Under the pieces are notes generated by a model, which was not told where the DNA came from, searched no databases, and saw nothing but the letters and a program-made list of their open reading frames with translations. 25,461 nt of DNA from Pelargonium nanum (lineage: Eukaryota; Streptophyta; Magnoliopsida; Geraniales; Geraniaceae): contig JAYMTF010001197.1 of assembly GCA_036897485.1 (NCBI GenBank), forward strand, positions 1 to 25,461, given 5' to 3'. Below are positions 11,270 to 24,014 of this stretch, piece after piece; the first letter of the stretch is position 1, and every line of letters begins with the position of its first letter. The translations under genes were made by a program, and so were the position numbers.

Positions 11270-14200
11270 ATGGCACGAGACCAGGCACAGCTGACGGCGG
11301 CGAAGCGGTCATACAGGAGCGCCAAGGAGGAGGGCAATCGGCGGGAGGAGGCCCGTTGGGCCAACCTGATCGGCGATATCTTGAAGAACAGGGGTGAGTA
11401 CGTGGAGGCGCTCAAATGGCTTCGTGCCGATTACGAGGTATCCGTCAAGTATTTGCCGGAAAAGGACTTGCTCCCCACTTGTCAGTCCCTCGGCGAGCTC
11501 TATCTTCGCCTTGAGTACTTCAAGGATGCTTTGATTTACCAGGTAAATGGAAGATGGTGTTAGGAGGTTTTTATTTTATTTTATAGATGTAATTCGTTCT
11601 GGAAACTTGGTAACAAATGTTGTTTGTCTGGAGGGGAAATTGGGGATATGAAATGGAAACCAATGTTGTGAATGTGGGAGGCATAAAAGTTAATATCTTT
11701 CTCTGGGTATTTATCGGTTGCTGTTTAATTGCTGAGAATCTAAAGGAAAGAGAAAAGGGGACTTGAGTTTTCTGGTTTTTTCTTAATTTGTTGTTGTTGC
11801 TGTAGAATTTCAACTGATGGAATCTGAATAATTGTATCAGCACCATGAGTAGAAGCTTTTTAGTTTATGATGAGGGAAAAACTTTGGGTCACTTGAGGTT
11901 CTGAGAATATAGGGCTAGGTTATTCATTTGAGTACGCGGAATCTGAGTCCTGATTTATTGGATGAGACTATGAGCCAAGACACAAACTAAATGAATCCAG
12001 CCGGGCGCTCCGCGTCCACAAATTCATTGGGGCGGGGATGAGTGTTAATTTATGACGTGCCATCACCTATTGGCATTGATTTATTGGCTGAGAGTCTCAG
12101 CCAATAAACCATGGTTGAGATTCTTTTTTCCTATTCATTTTTGCTCACTAATAAAAAGAGAGAAGAAATAGTGACAATTTTTGATTTATGACTAGTAGTT
12201 TTGTGTAAGGTCTTGAAATTCTGCTTCTGTTTTTCGAGGACAGAAAAAGCATTTGGAACTTGCCAAGGACAGTAATGACCTTGTTGAGCAGCAAAGAGCC
12301 AGCACCCAACTTGGGCGTACTTACCACGAAATATTTTTGAAGTCCCAAGATGATCATAATTCTGTGAAGAATGCCAAAAAGTATTTCAAGTTGGCCATGA
12401 AGCTTGCACAAACTCTTAAGGAGAACCCGGCTTCTAATAGTTCGTCTTTCCTCATAGAATATATTGACGCCCACAATAACATGGGGATGCTTGAAATGGA
12501 TCTTGATAACCTGGAAGAAGCCAGGAAGATTCTTACCAAAGGACTAGCTATTTGTGATGAAGAAGAGGTAATTGCGGATGAAGCTGCACGTAGCAGGCTA
12601 CATCATAACCTTGGATTTGTATACACAGAGCTCAGGATGTGGGATAAAGCTCGAAAGCACATTGAGAAGGACATTAATATCTGCAATAGAATTGGGCACT
12701 GTCAAGGAGAGGCAAAAGGGTATATTAACCTAGGTGAGTTGCACTACAAAGTTCAGAAGTACGAAGAGGCTACGCAATGCTATCGGAAGGCACTTGATCT
12801 GGCCAAGTCAATGGAAGATGAGGATGCTTTAATGGATCAAATAAATCAGAATATGGAAATTGTAAAAGAAGCCACTAAAGTGATGGATGACTTGAAGAAA
12901 GAAGAACAGAATCTCAAGAAGCTGACAAGAAATTTGGCAGCTGCTAGAGGCACACCAGGTGAAAGGAAGTGTCTGCTGCAGCAGAATGCATCTCTTGACT
13001 GTCTTATTGAGAAATCAAGTTCCATCTTTGCATGGCTGAAAGTATGTTTTTCTTGCACATTTTCTTTTACTTTATCTTTCTTCCTATCCGGTGACTTGCT
13101 CTTCTACTTAAAAAGCCAATTCACATGGGAGTGTTTAACTAACTCTGCTGAGTGGGATACCTTCATAGTCTGACTTCCGTTTACATCACATCTGTTATCT
13201 GTCATAGTATTTGGAGAATGCAGTACATGTCAGCTGGTTCTGCATCTTAAGAGCGTAATATACATTGTAAATTTTAGCACTTATTGCTTGGTACACCTTG
13301 ACATATATATGGGTTTCCAGAGAGCAAGATCAACACTCCTGGGTGTTAGTTGATGGGTGAATGTCAGTAAAACAATTAATTAGAAATCGTCAAGCCTTGT
13401 CTCATCAAAATTTTTTTCCCTCCATCTGTAACTTAAAGTCTCAGATTTGGAGAATTATGAACAGATATTGCCGAGAGGAGTTGATGGCTATAGATACCGT
13501 ATCAATCATTTTGAAGTCTCTAAACTTACAAAGCATGAATACAATGGATATCAACAAGTCTTGGTATAGAACACTTGGAAAAAATATTTAAACTTAAGGG
13601 GACATGCTGGTCATTGTGACTAAGTAATCATAAGAAAATTAGAAAAAAAGTAGGTATCACGAAGGAAAGACCAAAACATGTGTACCTCATACTTACCTTA
13701 CTTTCCTCTTTACTCTTTGCTGAGAAAGTTCTATGCCCTTGCACCATTCATTATAAAGTAACATTTTTTAACTTTGGGTATCCTTAAAAGTAATGAATGT
13801 TTGTTGTATTTGAGTAATGTCAAACTGATTTGTTTACTCCACAAGAATGAGTATTTGCTGGGGGTCGATATGCATCAACGTTAGTTTGTAACTGTTCTGC
13901 CTTGAAAAGTTAGACTTCTCTTACATTTTAAAATAATACTGCATGCTATTACCATTTCAGTTGAATTGGCTATTTGGACTTTACTCTTGCATACAAATTT
14001 TAATTAACTGACCAGCCAATGCCTTTGGTAATCAAGGATATAGTTAGGACCTACTTTGCTATTGTTATGTAGTTCCAAATTATGCAATATCTTATTGTCA
14101 AATTTTGTGTTCAGCATCATGAATTTGCCAAAAGGAAGAAGAAAGTAGCAAGTGAACTCTGTGACAAGGAAAAGTTGGGTGATTCATATTTAGTCATTGG

Positions 14201-17200
14201 GGAGTCTTACCAAAAGCTTAGAAACTTTAGCAAAGCTCTTAAATGGTACACAAAGAGTTGGGAAGTATACAAGTCAATTGGAAACATGGAGGTTAGTTTG
14301 TTGCCGTTTTTACTTTTTATACTATCCTTAAGTATATAAAACATGGTTTTTTTTTTATTTGATCCAAAGATTACCTTGGTAATCAAGTTTCATTTTGACC
14401 TGTTTCTTAGATAGTTGCCTATGGTGTTCATAAGTCATGAATCTGTCTTCTTTTGGTGGTTGGTATATTCTTACCTCTGAAATTGTATTACTTTCAGGGG
14501 CAAGCATTAGCAAAGATTAACATTGGTGATGTTTTGGACTATGATGGTAATTGGACAGGTGCACTAGGTGCATTTGAGGAGGGCTATAGGTAAATATCTT
14601 CTTTTGTCGCTCTTGTAATCTTTCCCATGTAGTTTTTCCTTTCTCTTCTCCAGTTCTTGCATTAGGGTTTGTTTTATAGGACGTTATCTTCTTTTTTGTG
14701 TGACATGAGTATTTCCAAAGAGGCACCATGTGTGCTATTTTCTCCAACAGCTCTTAATGTGTTTGAATCTTTGTAGTTCATTTTTCAATTGTTCATGTGG
14801 TTAATCATGCTGTGGGCGGTCTTAGTAGGTCTACTATAATATAACAAAGACAGGTTCTGTGCTTATGGTTTTAAATTGTTAGTATGTGGAGTCTGATGGG
14901 TTGTCTTATTGGATTATTGACCATGTCACTGGCGGGAATCCAAGGTCATAGTGCCAGGCCCAAGGCCCAACTCTGTTTTCTTCTTCCTCTAAACGTACCC
15001 TGGAATTGTAAACCCTGATGAAGCAACTGGAGAGACATTCTAGTAAGAAGAGAAGTGCGGCTGTGGATTTAGGTCACATTGACCGAACCATCTAAATCCC
15101 GTGTTCTTGTGTGGTTGATTGTTCTTGTTTTTCATTTTCTTATTCTTGGTTTGTTGGATTTGTTTTCACTATGACATGTATTGTACCCCAACATAAATCT
15201 CTCTTTCTGATAGGCATTTGTGTGTCCCTGCAACATGGACTAATTGCGGTCACTGCAATCCAAACCACGCCAAAGAGTATATTATATCATAAAAATCCCA
15301 AGCCTTATCAGAAAAAAGTACTTACAAGATAATGCAACTTGTCACATCAGCATTGGAAATGGGAATAGTCGATGAAGTCAAAACAGGAGATAGAGAAAAG
15401 CAAAAAAATGATAGTAAAATAACATAAACATAAAAAAGAAAATGGAAAGAAAGAGGGAGAAGGGGATTGCATCAGTATTCACACTTACAAGATTCTATTT
15501 GATGTGCAGGATTGCTGTTGAAGCTAATCTTCCTTCTGTCCAACTTTCTGCCCTGGAGAATATGAATTACAGCCACATGATAAGATTTGACAACATTGAA
15601 GAGGCCAGGTAAATTTAATTTATGCTATACGACTGACTCATTTGAGTACACACGCGTACTTTATTGAAGAAGTAAAATGGTGTAAGCTATATAAACATTC
15701 GAATAAATTGCTAATGTACCAGACCTTAAATCAGACTTCGTTCCTTTTCTCTCCATGATCTTTTATGAACATTATACAAACATGTGCTAATTTGTTAGCT
15801 GAAAGAGGTTTTATTCTGTAGGAGGTTGCAGCTTCTCATTGACAAGTTGAAGCAGTCCAAAGGCACAGAGAGTGAAATACATAAGATGGCAGGGGATGCC
15901 TGCTCTGAAACTGACACAGAAGGTGAAGATATGTCAAATAGCCGGTATAGTACATATTCACCGAAAATAAACAAATCCAATTATTGTAAATCCCAACCCT
16001 TAACCAGCATGGAAGAGTTGAGTGATGATGCACCTCTGATTTCATTCCTTCATCCCAGTAAACGTTCTCCCATCATACAAACTGTCCCATCAGAAAAATC
16101 CAAAACATGTTACAATTTAAGTGAAGCTTCCCCTGAAAGTTTGTCGAAATCAACCAGCAGTCAGAGGAAACTTCTCGGTCGTAAGCGTGTTCGTGTAGTC
16201 ATTTCTGATGACGATGAAGATGATATGCATGATCAGATTGCTACTTCTGATGAATGTGAGTTTTAATAATTAACTAATTCTAGCTATGGACTTCCATTAC
16301 AGATAGATTGCAGTACTGAAATGTATTTTGTACTGATTGCAGTTGATAATAGAAATGCTCCAGCTACCCCGCGTTGTAATTATCAGGTACACGTCTCTGG
16401 ACCAAGATTAAATAGATATGGTTTTCCTGAAGGTACGGTGGTGCTTAAATTATTAATACTGTCTGACAGGCTGCCACTGTAGTTGCCTCTGAGCGTGCTA
16501 TTAGTTCATGCCACCGCAATAATCCTGAAGAAAGCTCTTGTTCATACAAATCCAAGAGTCCCAGAGTAGCCACTGAAAGAAGACAAGTCCTCAATTCGTC
16601 AAGCGCGGATGAAGTTGCTCTTGCATCTGATTGTGTTGCTAGTGGTTCGATGTGTGATACTGATGTCTCTGAAAGTCGATTGTATAAAGATGATGCTGTG
16701 AACCCCAAGTTGCATACTTGTGACGAAAACGATGTGAGTATTACCCTTGTTACTCAGGTACAAATCTGTATAGGTAGTGAATTAGTGATATGTGGTATCT
16801 GGCTGTAGGTATTTATGTTTTCCAACTATTACCACTTTAGTTACTTGGGTAGCTCTAGTCAACAATTTTGTGCTTACCTCTCTTTGGTAAAATATACAAA
16901 TCAGTAAGAGTGACTAAACAAAAGGTGGAGCACACGTAATGTTGTCATACTTGTCATAATCTGCCACCATGTAATTTCCTATACTAATTGCAGAATCGTA
17001 TAACATTCAAAATTGACGATGACTTTATACAAGTAGAAGCAAGCTCATTCATTACTGATGGTAAGCTGAACACTGAGTCTATGAAAGTTGAAGTGGCATG
17101 CTTATACTACCTTCAACTTCCTACAGAGAAGAGATCGAAAGGTAAGTGCTCACATTTAAGTTGTCCATTCTTTCAATGCACTGTCAGAATCCTGAATTAT

Positions 17201-20200
17201 GAGTAAAATGCAGACGGAAAAGTTAGTGAAAATAAATAACGGAACCAGTTTAACTCACTGTTTGGTGCTGCATTTTAATCCATTGTTAGAAAATCCTTGG
17301 TGATCAAATCAAGGGACTTGTGAAATTGCGCAATGTGTCTAGTATTCAGGTTAAGAGGGATTCCTGGTTGATGCACAGTTAATGCATTCTACAGAATGAT
17401 CTTAACTGCTCTATATGGCATTTGGGGTGGGGGCCAAGCTCTTATGTATAGAGGGTATAACAAACAAGAAACGGGAAACAAGCTACACGTTGGAATACAA
17501 AAGAATTGTGACAAATAAGATGAAGAATGGAGACTCTTAATCTTAATAATCACAATCTATATAACCAACATTAGTTTTGGTCTTGTAAATTGTAATAGTT
17601 AAAATAGAGTCTGTACCTTTACAAAATTGTGACTATTTCAGTAAAAAAGTTGCTGAAGCGTGCCTCATTAGAGCCTCAAAAACAGCAGAGGCACGCTTGT
17701 TCTGAGTCTTATCTGACCCTTAATGAAAGCACTCATCTAAGCAACTTTGAGCTTCAACTTGGTGCCTCACGGGCTTTTTAAAATATCAGACATAGGAAAT
17801 AGTAAATTAGGTTTAATAACATCAGTTACCGTTGAACACATTTCAATGAGGTTTGTAAATTTGAAGGCTTGATGCCTTCGTAGAAGTTCTCCTGTTTCTG
17901 GCTTGCCACACATTTCATTCTTCCTACTTTGAAGGTCTCTAGGTTTTTTCAAAGGACGGGCCTAGTTATTGAGCTTCCATCCTGTTTTAGAACTTCTCTG
18001 TTTTGCATGCTTCATTAGCATTTCTACATTGTTTGACAATCCATCTTTTTCGTTCATGGTGTTGCGTATTGATTTATGCTGGTTATGTCATGAAGGTTTA
18101 TTGCCCATCATTCAGCATGTTGAATGTGGAGGGATAACTCTAAAATCGTCAGAAACTCTCAAGGATCTTCTGGGAAACAAAGTGGTTGAAGTTTCCATTA
18201 GTGGTATTTTTTTCTTTCTAGTATTTAATCTCCTTGAAATATATATATATAAAATTTTGAAGTCTTCTCAATATGTTTAGTGGAGATCATGGGATAATGT
18301 AAAAGACGATGTATCTAAGCCTTACAGATATAGTTTTGAAATACTTTCTCTAAAGAATAGTTGATAACAAAAAATCTGACTGCATGGTTTATCTTTCAAT
18401 CAAATGTTCTATTTATGAGGTTATTTATTTCATTTTTGCATTTATAGGCTGGGTACAAAAACGCCTGATGAAGCTGTACATTGACTGCTGCAAGGAGTTG
18501 TGTGAAACACCAAATGTGAAGTTGCTTAAGAAACTATACAATTTGGATGTAAGAAAAGTGCTTTCTTTGGGTAGTTAGTGGCCCAAGATTTTGTACCTGA
18601 ACTGTATATATTTGTTCTAGATAGCCAAATTTTTGCTGTTTAAGTTCATATTGTTTTGATCTATATATTTTGTTTTCCTTGTACCAGGTGTCAGATGATG
18701 AAATCATCGTCTCTGATTGTGAGTTGCAAGATTTATCAATAGCTCCATTACTAAGTGCCCTTCATACTCACAAAACCATTGCCACACTAAACCTTTCTCA
18801 CAATTTGTTGGGTAAGTACATTTGACATCTAGCCCATTTACATTTTTAATGTTTATACTTACAGGTTTTGTTATATGTTTTTGAAATAATAATAATAATA
18901 ATAAAACATTTTTCTCATACTCCATGAGCAGCAGCTCTCCAATTTAATCTGTTGCCTTTTGCAAATGAACATAATCTAGTTTGTAATATTAGCTGTTGGT
19001 ACCTATTTTCCAGGAAATGGAACTATGGAGAAAATTCAACAAGTATTCTCATCATCAAGCCAAAAATCTGGCGGCCTGACTTTAGATTTGCATTGCAATA
19101 GATTGGGTCCAACGGCTCTTTTTCAGGTTTGTAATATACAATAATACACTATAATTCTTCAAAGCTTGAGCAACTCAGTTTTTCCCTTCTTGCCAAATGG
19201 TAACACTGGGCTACACCAAAAGGTCCTAGGCTCTCTTCACATAAGCTCAATGGCTTTGATCCTGCCATCTCCAGTTGAGTGTGTGGCAAGGACACCATTG
19301 GACCACTGCTTTTTCAAGGGTTGTATTATACTGTGTCCTACATGGCCCTGAGTGGGTGGGTGAGGAAGTTAGTATGATCTTTTTGAGTGGCTCATTCAAT
19401 TATATATGTATATCACAATCGTGAATTCCTACAGGGGCAGAGTTCTTTATTGTACCTTAATTATGGTCTACTTCTATTGTTAGCATAGATATCATTGTGT
19501 TTGATCATTGATGTCATAATGAGTGCAGCTTATTTGTTATTATTATTTTAGATTTGTGAATGCCCTGTGCTATTAGCTCGTTTGGAAGTGCTTAATATCT
19601 CTGGAAATCGTCTCACTGATGCATGTGGATCTTACCTTTCAACTATTTTGGAAAACTGCAAAGGTGAAGCTCTTTTCCTGCATATCCATTATTTTGAACA
19701 TTTTGTCTATCAAATGATGATCAGAATATTCGCTCAGCATCTGCTACTAGGTGCCAAGTTGTGTGCGTTTCTGCTTATGGTTGGGTTGGTTGCCCTTTAT
19801 ATTGTAGCTCTTTACAGCTTGAATATTGAACGCTGTTCAATTACAACAAGAACAATTCAAAAGGTTGCTGATGCATTGCATTGTGGATCTGTACTTTCAC
19901 AACTTAGTATAGGTAATTCCCAAATTAGCAGACATGTCACCATATATATAATATATTCTATGCTATACTCTTTTGTTGGCTGATAGGTTTTCTCTCTCAC
20001 GTGAACAGGATATAACAATCTGGTATCTGCAAATGCTATTATTAATCTATTGGCCAAACTTGCCACTTTAAAAAGGTGTGGTTGAAACTTCTTTCTGTTT
20101 TCTATATTTACGTTACAAGTGCAATGCCTGTGCATATTAAACATAGACTAAAATATATATCTTGTTTCTAGATTTTCAGAATTGAATCTGAATGGTTTGA

Positions 20201-22025
20201 AGCTAAGCAAGCCTGTTGCAGACAGCCTTTGCCAATTTGCAAAGACCTCATGTTTGTCAGGATTAATGCTTGGAAGCACCGGTATTGGAACTGTAAGTGA
20301 ATTTTGTGTCCTCGTTATTATTTACCTGAGTGCAACAGTAAGTTATTGTGTATTTTGTCACCAAGTACCAATGTTATTTATAGGACGGGGCGCTACAACT
20401 AACCGAATCATTATTCAGCAAGACTCACGAGCTTGTAAAACTAGACCTATCATGTTGCGGATTAGCGTCTGCATACATTTCCAAACTCAACATTGATACT
20501 ACTCCAGTTTATAGCATTCTTGAGCTGAACCTTGGAGGAAATCCAATCTCACATGAGGTTTGTTTGTTTATTACTGTTTGGCTAGTATTGGATGTTATTT
20601 TGGTGATTTCTATTACATTACCAGGTTTCAACAATAACTTTGGTCTTCGCATGTTTCATATGCTAGAATTGTTAATATGTCTTCCATCTTTTCTACTCTA
20701 GTTTACTACTTGTGCTGATAAAATTTAGTTGCTAGTGTTGAAGTATCCTACAAGGAAATAATGTGAAGTTAATGAGCACTTGATATACTAGTTGAGTCTT
20801 TCACCTATTAGCTTAGACTTTGATTTGGAGCAAAGATTAACTTGTTATCAGAGTTGAGCCTGTGTGGCTCATTTGTATTGCCTTCATGTTAATTCTTGGT
20901 CCAGGAGTAGGGCCTATTGTGTTGTCCAGCCTACACATGAGGTGGAGTGTTGAAGTACTCACATTGAAATTTGAAAGAATGTGAAATTAATGACTACTTT
21001 GTACCCTAGTTGAGCCCCTCCGCTCATTAGCATAGGCTTTTGTTTGGGTTATAGTAAAGTTTAATAACCAGACAAACTTTTTTTGCTGATACAGTAATAG
21101 CCGATTCCTGAAATTCTCATTACATGCTAGCCAGTGTTGGATAGATGTGGGAGAGATAAAAAAGCTGGTGTTTAGTGAAATCTAACTTCAAATGCCAACT
21201 ATTATGCCAATCATTATCTCGGTTTTTGTTCCATGAGCATGGGGTTGTGTAATATTCTGAGCAAGAGTTTATTTATTTATATATAATCTAATATCAATAT
21301 GAATACAGGCTAGCAATGCATTGGCGTCGCTGCTTATGAATCCACAATGTTGTATTAAAATTTTGGTTCTAGACAAGTGTCAGCTTGGGCTTGGCGGAGT
21401 TCTTCAAATAATTCAAGCATTATCAGGTTACTTGCGTTAATCCCAATTTCTCAGTCAATTAAAGGAATATACTAACTCTTTATTTTTTTATAACCCAACA
21501 GAGAACAACTCTCTAGAAGAGCTAAATCTTTCTGACAATGCTGATCCCGAGACTACAACTTGCCAGAGCTTGGAACTTGGACAGCCAAACCTTAATCTCT
21601 CTAAATCTCCTCCCAAGTCCAATGTATGTGTTCCTCAAGAAGATGAAACTGGTGAACAGGGTTTATGCCATACGAACAGCAGCAACTGTAATCAGGTTGA
21701 GATTGCCGCTGATAGTGAAGATGACGAGATGATCAAGGAATTTGATGGCAGTTGCACGAGCACATTCCCAAGAAACTCATCATCTTTGCAATGCCAATTC
21801 ATTCAAGAGCTTTCAGCTGCTCTAACTATGGCGAAACATTTGCAGTTCCTTGATTTGAGCAATAATGGTATTTCAGCACAAAGTGCAGAGACTTTGTACA
21901 CAGCATGGTCGTCATCAGGATCACGAGCTGGTTTAGCTGTGAAGCACATCGAGAACCAGACTATCCATCTGTCAATGGAAGGAAACAAGTGCTGTGGCTT
22001 AAAACCTTGCTGCAAGAGGGATTAG
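11270..22025 (+). CDS. TSK: TONSOKU (BRUSHY1/MGOUN3), TPR and LRR chromatin-replication protein
   Basis: Twenty exons join in phase to 1331 residues, near the family length of about 1300: 11270-11542, 12244-13041, 14115-14291, 14498-14589, 15510-15608, 15822-16255, 16343-16386, 16470-16733, 16994-17141, 18096-18203, 18448-18548, 18688-18811, 19014-19126, 19552-19663, 19808-19912, 20009-20075, 20172-20292, 20384-20557, 21309-21426, 21502-22025. Residues 1-480 are TPR repeats (for example [40 protein letters not shown]). About 485-740 is Ser-rich and probably disordered, with a basic patch (GRKRVRV) followed by SDDDEDD near 598-614. About 846-1157 carries leucine-rich repeats ([26 protein letters not shown]), with one more in the last exon (FLDLSNNG, near 1270). 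In Arabidopsis TSK acts in the nucleus at replication forks, its TPRs read histone H3.1, and loss causes DNA damage and fasciation. All reading phases agree; no disablement seen. Confidence 0.95.
12080..12108. repeat. Near-perfect palindrome in TSK intron 1
   Basis: TTTATTGGCTGAG (12080-12092) pairs perfectly with CTCAGCCAATAAA (12096-12108) around an AGT loop, a 13-bp stem. A degenerate copy of the same word, TTATTGGATGAGACTATGAG, lies at about 11955-11974. The pair may be the ends of a small inserted element; no element family is recognised. Confidence 0.75.
15060..15125 (+). mobile_element. Possible Copia-type LTR fragment in TSK intron 4
   Basis: The words GTGGATTTAGGTCACATTGA, CCGAACCATCTAAATC and GTGTTCTTGTGTG resemble the end of many plant Copia LTRs (typically ACCGAACCACGTAAATC...GTGTTC). 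No matching second LTR, primer site or coding remnants were seen, so at most a solo-LTR fragment is present. Its limits are uncertain. Confidence 0.5.
17656..17698. repeat. Inverted repeat in TSK intron 9
   Basis: AAGCGTGCCTC (17656-17666) and GAGGCACGCTT (17688-17698) are perfect 11-bp complements around a 21-base loop. It lies in the 954-base intron 9, which also holds other low-similarity repeat-like sequence around 17440-17570. No transposon family could be assigned. Confidence 0.75.
20736..21070 (+). mobile_element. Probable TRIM (miniature non-autonomous LTR element) in TSK intron 18
   Basis: Two diverged direct repeats start TGTTGAAGTA at 20736 and 20948 and share AATGTGAA-TTAATGA, CTAGTTGAG, ATTAGC and TTTGG, each a little over 100 bp. 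Right after the first comes TGTTATCAGAGT (20843-20854), 10 of 12 bases identical to the initiator-Met tRNA primer site TGGTATCAGAGC. Right before the second is the purine-rich GAGGTGGAG, a polypurine tract. The interior is about 100 bases and non-coding. LTRs, primer site and purine tract in this order define a TRIM. No clear 5-bp target duplication was found, so the element is old or its ends are slightly misplaced. Confidence 0.7.
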
Positions 22026-22062
22026 ATCAGGTCAGATCAGCTTAGGACTGTACATTACAACT

Positions 22063-22088
22063 TGTGTGTGTGTGTGTGTATATATATA
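22063..22088. repeat. (TG)8(TA)5 microsatellite in TSK 3' UTR
   Basis: Perfect dinucleotide runs begin 37 bases after the TSK stop codon. They probably lie in the 3' UTR and may vary in length between individuals. Confidence 0.85.
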
Positions 22089-23771
22089 GTTATCTGATGT
22101 ACTTGTTTTGGTGATAAATTATCACTGATCTGACCACTTTTCATTAATGTTAATTTACTAAAGCAGAGCATAGTTGGTTTCTCAGTAACCCATTTGCTGA
22201 TAGTTTAATTAGGAACAGATTTGCAGAATGTGTTCAAGTATATTGGTATTTGGAGTAAAAAGAAAGTGTCATGTTTTAAAAATCAAAATTAACAAGGGAA
22301 AATATATACATGATTTTTCCTTTTCTCTAGTGGACTTGTTATCATTGCAATTCTATTTTTAATTTCTTACAGCTTTATTGCTTCTTTAAATTTAACTTCT
22401 TTTTTGCTGCCATGAAACAGGGAACAATTGTTGGGCCCATATATTGCAATAAATACAATTCAATGTTTGGTCAAATTAATTTGAAACCAGGTTGAATATT
22501 GAATGAAAAAACATATCCCCACCATATAGACATTACACCAATACTATAAAGTGTTGTAGACGTTGCTCCACTCCACAGTCCAACTGTCCCTTGGCCAAAT
22601 TAAATTATGAAATAGAAACAAGAGTGGCATTGCCCAATATTCCAAAGCCATTTATCCACAAACCTTAACCACCAATTGCCAATTGTTGTTCTTTTGCCTG
22701 ATTTTTGTTGTAATTCTAATGTTTATAGACATTTTAAACCCATAAATGTTTGTTTATCTCCCTCCTTCCAAAAATTCTTCAACCGCAACCAAGCTCTTGC
22801 AGCTCCTACATAAATTGTTGAGTTTAGAGTAAATATTTTTTTATCTTACCGTTGCTCGAATTTGTTATTACAATAAACATCAATCCAAGAAAATATTAAT
22901 TTTACAAGAAATGGGAAAGGATCTCATATTGTTTTTTATGGATCCTCAAATAATTTGCAGGCTTTGAATCCCATGGATTGGTATCCATATTCCATCCACG
23001 AGCGAGTAATTGTTGTTCTCGAATACTTCACTCTTTAATATGACAAGTGATGATGAATATACAATGTGAAATAAACGAATATGTTTTATTTATAAAATTT
23101 TGTCGTTTCAAATATTAACATTTTCATACAATCAGCATATATTCTAACACGCCGTTTCACGCGCAAGAATGTTATAGACTTGCAAGTGTACCGATAAGAA
23201 ATAGATGGAGAGCTCAAACCCATTTATGTTTTTATTTAAACTTGACGGGTGGACCGATATATAAGAGAAGATAGAAATCTACTCTTGTTTTCAACTTTGC
23301 GAAAGGAGCCGAAGAGAGCTAGTAGGAAGCTCATTATAGATAAAAGAATATGAGAAGAACGGTATAGAAAGCCAAAAAGAAAATAAAGACAAAAAGTTCA
23401 TAACTCCAATAACATGTTAGAGGATCAACTCAACCAACAATTTAAGCTGATACTTATAGTCCTCATATTTTTCATATTACATTCCAACGAAAGCCAGAAG
23501 TCTTGCTCGAGTATATATATAAGAAAAACAAGAAAGAAAGGAAGAATGCATACATACATAAATATGTCCCGAAACAAACTAACATAAACTATGGCAATAT
23601 GTTCATATTATGTCAAAATATTCATCAAACCTCCAAAAATGAAGACTCCCCCGATGTATTTACAGTAGCCCCCACCACACTATTCCTATGGTTTCCAAAA
23701 GAAGAACAAATTAAATAAAATAAGTCACCTCTCTTTCTTTCATATATATGAAACTACACAAAACCTCCATT
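22089..23771. other. Intergenic between TSK and the IDA-like gene
   Basis: AT-rich, with the ends of two convergent transcription units (TSK from the left, the peptide gene from the right). No coding frame longer than chance, no tRNA and no element ends were recognised. The 3' UTR boundaries are not placed. Confidence 0.55.
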
Positions 23772-24014
23772 TCATGGCGATTTCCAACTCTGTAAACCAA
23801 TGTCATTGTGCTTCTTGGACGGCCCCGACGCCGGCACCGGAATCCTCCTCGGAAAGAACCCCGAGAAGTACTCGTCGCTCCCCTCCGGCCTAACCGTCTT
23901 CGCTTGAAAAACGTTGCTGTTTCTTGAACCATCACACGAACCACCAAACACAATCAAGATCAAGATCAAGAACAGAACTCGGTTCTGATGAGTTCTTGAA
24001 CACAGCATCATCAT
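23772..24014 (-). CDS. IDA-like peptide hormone precursor (IDL6/7 type)
   Basis: A single intronless frame of 80 residues ends at 23772. It starts with MMM and a hydrophobic signal peptide (about 1-27, VLFLILILIVFGG), continues with a variable polar middle, and ends with the conserved tail FFPRRIPVPASGPSKKHN (53-70) plus DIGLQSWKSP. The core PVPASGPSKKHN aligns with the IDA peptide PIPPSAPSKRHN; Pro7, hydroxylated in mature IDA, is kept, while position 4 is Ala and position 10 is Lys. IDA-family peptides are secreted, processed and sensed by HAESA-type receptor kinases in organ shedding, root development and stress. An in-frame ATG at 24083 would add 23 residues, but the sequence before 24014 is CT-rich like a plant leader, so I prefer the inner start. 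Confidence 0.87.
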   Translation of the reverse strand: MMMLCSRTHQNRVLFLILILIVFGGSCDGSRNSNVFQAKTVRPEGSDEYFSGFFPRRIPVPASGPSKKHNDIGLQSWKSP

